From positions 1 to 36,096 of the forward strand of contig DDSL01000007.1 of NCBI GenBank assembly GCA_002343825.1: 36,096 nt of DNA, written 5' to 3'. The notes below the pieces were generated by a model that saw nothing but the letters and a program-made list of their open reading frames with translations, was not told the DNA's origin and ran no database searches. A program made the position numbers and the translations under genes. Below, in pieces: positions 32,660-36,096 of this stretch. Position 1 is the first letter of the stretch. The number at the start of each line of letters is the position of its first letter. The DNA is from Chthonomonas sp. UBA2391 (lineage in GTDB: Bacteria > Armatimonadota > Fimbriimonadia > Fimbriimonadales > Fimbriimonadaceae).

Positions 32660-33751
32660 TTAGCGGATGCGGCCGCCCGCAGCCACGGTCTGGCCGCGGT
32701 AGGCGACCGCGATCTGGCCGGGGGTCACGGCACGAACGGGAGTATCAAAGACGAGCCGGGGCTCATCGCCACCGAAGAGCGTTGCCGGGGCGGGCTCCAT
32801 GTTATAGCGGATCTTGGCCATCACCCGGGCCGACTCTTGGTCACCCAGGTTCCAGACCAAGTCTTCGAGCCGGACTTCGGTCGCCAATAGGTCCTCTTCG
32901 TGTCCCACCACCACTCGGTTGTTCTTGGGCTCAAGCTTCAACACAAAGAGTGGCCGCGCTCCAGGGAGCGTGACCCCGATCCCCTTGCGCTGGCCAACGG
33001 TGTAGCCCGCGACCCCGGCATGATCGGTGATCTTCTTGCCGTCCGAGGTCACGATCTCACCCTCTTGGAACATCTCCGGACGCTCCTTCTTGAGAAACTC
33101 TCGGTAGCCCCCGGCCTCGCTCACGAAACAGATCTCCTGGCTATCCGGCTTGTGGGCAACGGGGAGGCCCATCTCGACCGCCATTTGGCGGGTCTCGGCC
33201 TTGCTTCCGAGCTCACCGAGGGGGAACATCACGCGACTCAGCTGCTCCTGACCGAGCATGTAGAGGACGTAGCTTTGGTCCTTACCCCCCTCCTTGGCGC
33301 GGAGGAGCCGGTGGTGCCCGTCGGCGGTCTTGCGGACACGGGCATAGTGACCGGTGGCAAGCTTGTCGCATCCCAGGTCGTGCATGGTTTGCAGCAGCGC
33401 CTCAAACTTGACCTTGCGGTTGCACTCTACGCAGGGGTTCGGCGTTCGCCCGGCTTCGTACTCGTTGATGAAGTAGTCGATGACCGTCTCGCGGAACTTC
33501 TCCTTGTAGTTGATCACGTAGTGGGGGATCCCCAAAATCCGCGCGACCCGGCGAGCATCTTCGACCGCGCCCAGAGAGCAACAACCCGAATGGCGCGGAT
33601 CTTTGGTGCTCTCTTGCCAGATCTGCATCGTCACGCCGATGATGTCGTAGCCCCGGCGCTTGAGGATGCCCGCGACCACACTACTATCCACCCCGCCCGA
33701 CATGGCGACGAGAACCGTTGGCTTATTGGACAAGGCCGAGCTCCTTGGCAT
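32660..33751 (-). CDS. mnmA: tRNA-specific 2-thiouridylase MnmA
   Basis: Makes the 2-thiouridine at the wobble position (U34) of tRNA-Lys, -Glu and -Gln, activating it with ATP and taking sulfur from a persulfide relay. From the ATG at 33751 it has 363 residues. The PP-loop AMSGGVDSSVVAG lies near residue 16. The catalytic cysteines are in TPNPCVECNRKVKFEAL and SQEICFVSEAGGY. KLATGHYAR, KDQSYVLYML and YTVGQRKGIGV are further family landmarks. The frame is open to 33886, but upstream residues are unrelated, so 33751 with GGCGGG six bases before it is preferred; this overlaps the VKOR-DsbA gene by 29 bases. Confidence 0.95.
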   Translation of the reverse strand: MPRSSALSNKPTVLVAMSGGVDSSVVAGILKRRGYDIIGVTMQIWQESTKDPRHSGCCSLGAVEDARRVARILGIPHYVINYKEKFRETVIDYFINEYEAGRTPNPCVECNRKVKFEALLQTMHDLGCDKLATGHYARVRKTADGHHRLLRAKEGGKDQSYVLYMLGQEQLSRVMFPLGELGSKAETRQMAVEMGLPVAHKPDSQEICFVSEAGGYREFLKKERPEMFQEGEIVTSDGKKITDHAGVAGYTVGQRKGIGVTLPGARPLFVLKLEPKNNRVVVGHEEDLLATEVRLEDLVWNLGDQESARVMAKIRYNMEPAPATLFGGDEPRLVFDTPVRAVTPGQIAVAYRGQTVAAGGRIR

Positions 33752-34835
33752 AGTCCCGCCGGAGGATGGTTTCGACTTGGCCTTGGGCCAAAGCAACCGG
33801 GCGTCCGGGAGCGAAGATGAAGTAACTCGGTGTCCCTTGAGCGCCTGCGTTAACGGCGGCTGCTTGCATGGTGGCAACAGGCTCAATCAAGGTCTCGTCC
33901 CCTTTTGCAAGGCGTCCTTCGAGGGCGACGATGTCAAGTCCGATATTGGCCAAAGTCTTCATGAGTCCAGCCCGGTCGCTGATGTTCTGCACGTCGGTTT
34001 CCATCAGCGCGGCGACCGCCTGCCAATAGCGACCCGATTCCCGCGCAAACATCGTGGCCGCAGCCGCGTCGGCACTCAGTTCGTGCCCAGGCTTGTTGAA
34101 AAGCGGATAGTGGCCAAAAGCAATCCGGACCTTTCCGGGAAACGTTTGAAGCAGCCGTCTCAGTTCGGGATAACTGCTTCGACACCCCGGGCAGTAAAAG
34201 TCGGCAAACTCGATGACCGTCACGGGTGCATCCTTTGCCCCCTCGAACATGTCGGGAAACGGAATCAAGGAATCCACGGTGACGTTTGCAACCGACTTGG
34301 TTTGCGCTCCCAGACGCTGTTGTGTCGTCGCGACTCCACCGATCCCGCCCAAAGCCAGCACCGCAAAGGCGGCCACTAGGGGAAGATCCGCCGACGGATT
34401 ACCCTCCGACTCTTGGTTCAAGCCATGGAGGGCGGCCAAGCTGAGGAAGAGGAGAGTCATGATCGCGGCCGAAGCGAGGCACCAATCGCACCGGGCCCTC
34501 AGCTCGGACAGAGCGTAGTAGCTGAGATATAGGCTGATTACGGTCCCAAGCCCTGAGATGTTGATCATCAAGATTCCGAGCTTGGTCGAGCCGGCAAGGC
34601 CTTTCTTGCTGCGGAGCACTCCCAAAAGAGCCAGCGTGAGATAGGCCCCGAGTCCAAACACGGCAACGGGAATCCCGAACCACTGGGAAGAAGGGTGGTT
34701 CTGGATAAAGTTACACGCCGAGTTGGCCCCACAAGGAACGGTGATCTTTGCGAAGTGGGAATAGGAGAGGTAACCCGCGACAAAGATCCCGGCGAATGCG
34801 AGGAACAAGGTCCAACGGTGCAGGAGCGCCGACAT
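33723..34835 (-). CDS. VKOR-DsbA fusion: disulfide-forming membrane protein
   Basis: 370 residues joining an N-terminal VKOR domain to a C-terminal DsbA/thioredoxin-like domain. The VKOR part has four to five membrane helices, loop cysteines C35 and C41 (VPCGANSACNF), SQWFGIPVAVFGLGAYL, and the active CxxC C116-C119 (CDWC). A further helix (LVAAFAVLALGGIGG) leads to the DsbA-like domain with CPGC at 215-218 (FADFYCPGCRSSYPEL) and cis-Pro in GTPSYFI. VKOR re-oxidises DsbA with quinone, so the fusion is a complete oxidative-folding unit for exported proteins. Start chosen at the ATG 34835; a TTG at 34844 is also open. A TATAAT hexamer ends eight bases before the ATG. Confidence 0.93.
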   Translation of the reverse strand: MSALLHRWTLFLAFAGIFVAGYLSYSHFAKITVPCGANSACNFIQNHPSSQWFGIPVAVFGLGAYLTLALLGVLRSKKGLAGSTKLGILMINISGLGTVISLYLSYYALSELRARCDWCLASAAIMTLLFLSLAALHGLNQESEGNPSADLPLVAAFAVLALGGIGGVATTQQRLGAQTKSVANVTVDSLIPFPDMFEGAKDAPVTVIEFADFYCPGCRSSYPELRRLLQTFPGKVRIAFGHYPLFNKPGHELSADAAAATMFARESGRYWQAVAALMETDVQNISDRAGLMKTLANIGLDIVALEGRLAKGDETLIEPVATMQAAAVNAGAQGTPSYFIFAPGRPVALAQGQVETILRRDYAKELGLVQ

Positions 34836-34849
34836 TACCTTCAATTATA
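34836..34849 (-). promoter_or_regulatory. TATAAT -10 close to the VKOR-DsbA start
   Basis: Minus-strand TATAAT (34849-34844) followed by eight bases (TGAAGGTA) and the ATG at 34835. The transcript would have a leader of only a few bases; GAAGG lies too close to be a normal ribosome binding site. Confidence 0.45.
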
Positions 34850-34872
34850 CGATTTAGCGGAAGAGGTGTTCG

Positions 34873-34915
34873 GGTGAGGGCAGGAGTAAGAGCTTGTTCG
34901 AATCCGCCTTACCCT
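34873..34915. other. Stem-loop in the divergent dsbA/miaB intergenic region
   Basis: GGGTGAGG (34873-34880) pairs with CCTTACCC (34908-34915, one G-T), continued by GGA (34884-34886) with TCC (34904-34906). It lies between divergent promoters. It contains TTCGAATCC, which superficially looks like a tRNA T-loop, but no cloverleaf forms. Confidence 0.3.
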
Positions 34916-34948
34916 GTGGACCACCCAATCTCGATCGTTTCGGGCCGC

Positions 34949-34978
34949 TTGACAAGAACTTTTCGCCATCCGTAAGTC
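34949..34978 (+). promoter_or_regulatory. Candidate sigma-70 promoter for miaB
   Basis: TTGACA (34949-34954), 18 bases, TAAGTC (34973-34978), about 36 bases before the miaB ATG. The -35 is perfect; the -10 is weak. Confidence 0.4.
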
Positions 34979-35014
34979 CCCGCCGGTAAACTACTTCCGG
35001 CAGACTCGAAGCGC

Positions 35015-36096
35015 ATGGCTCAGATCCTCCTACGACCCAACACGCTAACCGAAACAACCCGCCCGGGTACGCGGCGCGGGACCTACTTCGTCCAGACCTG
35101 GGGTTGCCAGATGAATGAAGAGGATTCGGAGCAGATGGCTCTGGCCCTGGAGTCCATTGGGTTCGTCGCGACGAAAAACATCCAAGAGGCTCACGTCATC
35201 CTCCTCAACACCTGCTCGGTGCGCAAAAAGCCGGAGGATAAGGCCTTTTCACTTCTTGGAGAGTTGGCCCTTCTCAAACAGTCGAGGCCGGAGATCGTGG
35301 TGGGGGTCTGCGGGTGCATGGCCCAGCTCCGGGCCGACGAGATCCGGCAAAGAGCGCCGCATGTCGATTTCGTCCTCGGTACCGGGGATCTGCTCCAGGT
35401 GAGCGGCTTGGTCGAAGAAGCCTTGCAGAAGCGAAAGTTCCAAAAGCGTCTGGAGCTGCCCGAGCGCAAGGGTTCCATCGTCACCGAGATCCCTCAGCGA
35501 CAGGTTCGGCGCGCACCCAAGCTCAAAGCCTTTGTTCCGATCCAATACGGATGCGATAAGTTCTGCACCTTCTGCATCGTGCCGACGACGCGCGGCCGCG
35601 AGCGTAGCCGTCCGACCGAGGATATCGTCCAAGAGGTCACCGACCTGACCCTCCACGGAACCCGCGAGGTCACCCTGCTCGGCCAAACGGTGAATAGTTA
35701 TGGAAAGAACCTGGCCGAAGGACGAGTGCCGTTCAGCAAACTTTTGTGGCTGTTGAACGAGGTTGAAGGGCTTCAGCGAATTCGGTACACGTCGCCGTAT
35801 CCGCGCGACTTCAAGCAGGATCTGATCGAGACCATCCGCGATTGCCCCAAGGTGATGGAGCACGTTCACATGCCGCTACAAAGCGGAGACGACGAGATGC
35901 TGAGGACGATGAAGCGCCTCTACACCCGCGAAAGCTTCCTGCAGATCATCGACGACCTGCGCACGGCCATCCCCCAGGTTGGCATCACGACCGACATCAT
36001 CGTTGGCTATCCCGGCGAAACCGACGAACAATTCGAGGCCACGCTCGACATGGTCGACCGAATCCGTTTTGACGGGGCCTACATGTTCATCTATAT
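35015..36096 (+). CDS. miaB: tRNA (i6A37) methylthiotransferase MiaB, 3' end cut by window
   Basis: Radical-SAM enzyme that converts i6A37 of tRNAs to ms2i6A37. The frame runs from the ATG at 35015 to the window end (360 codons), so the last part including the TRAM domain is missing. The N-terminal UPF0004 domain has the three auxiliary-cluster cysteines: C31 (TWGCQMNEEDSEQ), C67 (LNTCSVRKKPEDK) and C101 (GVCGCMAQ). The radical SAM motif is C180-C184-C187 (YGCDKFCTFCIVPTTRGRERSRP). LLGQTVNSYG, HMPLQSGDDEMLRTMKR and TTDIIVGYPGET follow, all MiaB-typical. With mnmA it makes this end of the window rich in anticodon-loop modification. Confidence 0.94.
   Translation, partial: MAQILLRPNTLTETTRPGTRRGTYFVQTWGCQMNEEDSEQMALALESIGFVATKNIQEAHVILLNTCSVRKKPEDKAFSLLGELALLKQSRPEIVVGVCGCMAQLRADEIRQRAPHVDFVLGTGDLLQVSGLVEEALQKRKFQKRLELPERKGSIVTEIPQRQVRRAPKLKAFVPIQYGCDKFCTFCIVPTTRGRERSRPTEDIVQEVTDLTLHGTREVTLLGQTVNSYGKNLAEGRVPFSKLLWLLNEVEGLQRIRYTSPYPRDFKQDLIETIRDCPKVMEHVHMPLQSGDDEMLRTMKRLYTRESFLQIIDDLRTAIPQVGITTDIIVGYPGETDEQFEATLDMVDRIRFDGAYMFIY

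Noticed and set aside
31439..32890. 483-codon plus-strand frame, and another at 30266-31372, opposite the propeller gene
   Set aside because: Antisense to clear Asp-box repeats; no ribosome binding site or domain.
34873..34915. Possible tRNA because of TTCGAATCC
   Set aside because: The surrounding bases form one long hairpin, not a cloverleaf with acceptor, D and anticodon arms.

Overview
The window is a GC-rich, gene-dense stretch of a bacterial chromosome with no phage, IS or plasmid signature. Two exported proteins end in a PEP-CTERM anchor (VPEPGTLAALGLG, a short hydrophobic helix, then a basic tail). There is also a dockerin-type Ca-binding C-terminus, a VKOR-DsbA fusion and an HspR/HAIR heat-shock circuit. 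This mix fits a Fimbriimonadales-like member of the Armatimonadota, but that placement is inferred from gene content by eye. Several genes have a TANNNT hexamer six or seven bases before the start codon and no Shine-Dalgarno, which suggests leaderless transcripts; others have normal ribosome binding sites.

Layout. 1-4.5 kb: an EF-G paralogue cut by the window edge, an HDOD signalling protein converging on it, then a dnaJ-hspR operon behind a HAIR operator. 4.7-7.3 kb: a GH29 alpha-L-fucosidase and a PEP-CTERM protein. 7.4-12.2 kb: an inositol-monophosphatase-family enzyme on the plus strand faces a minus-strand cluster of a two-lobed Gly-rich exported protein, dnaG primase, a sigma-70 factor and a peroxiredoxin-like gene with an in-frame UGA. 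12.4-17.1 kb: trxA, murJ, and a metallo-beta-lactamase exonuclease overlapping an ATP-dependent DNA ligase. 17.2-20.6 kb: three minor type IV pilins (PilV-, PilW- and PilX-like). 20.6-23.6 kb: ppx-ppk. 23.6-29.7 kb: exported proteins (esterase, S41 protease, dockerin-tailed propeller-like protein, second PEP-CTERM protein). 29.9-36.1 kb: a large Asp-box/sortilin-like propeller, mnmA, the VKOR-DsbA fusion and, divergently, miaB (cut by the window end).

The strongest observation is the gene at 8112-8615 (minus). Read conventionally it is broken by TGA at 8507-8505. That TGA falls exactly on the first redox cysteine of the CxxC in the AhpC/TSA_2 (PRX-like2/SelL-related) family (FLRHFG-U-TFCREQ), both flanks are intact, and a GCGC-AGTT-GCGC hairpin starts 21 bases after it, as expected of a bacterial SECIS. 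I interpret it as a selenoprotein that an ordinary gene caller would truncate or call a pseudogene. No sel genes or tRNA-Sec lie in the window, so decoding capacity has to be checked elsewhere in the genome.

Other points worth a look: the HAIR operator over the -10 of dnaJ-hspR; the leaderless pattern, including two divergent genes whose start codons are 16 bp apart; mutually exclusive hairpins before the S41 protease; palindromes before trxA and before the propeller gene; a likely CTG start for the ligase; a Glu in place of the G4 Asp of the EF-G paralogue; and related repeat tails after the two PEP-CTERM genes. No intergenic gap exceeds 300 bases; the larger ones are described.
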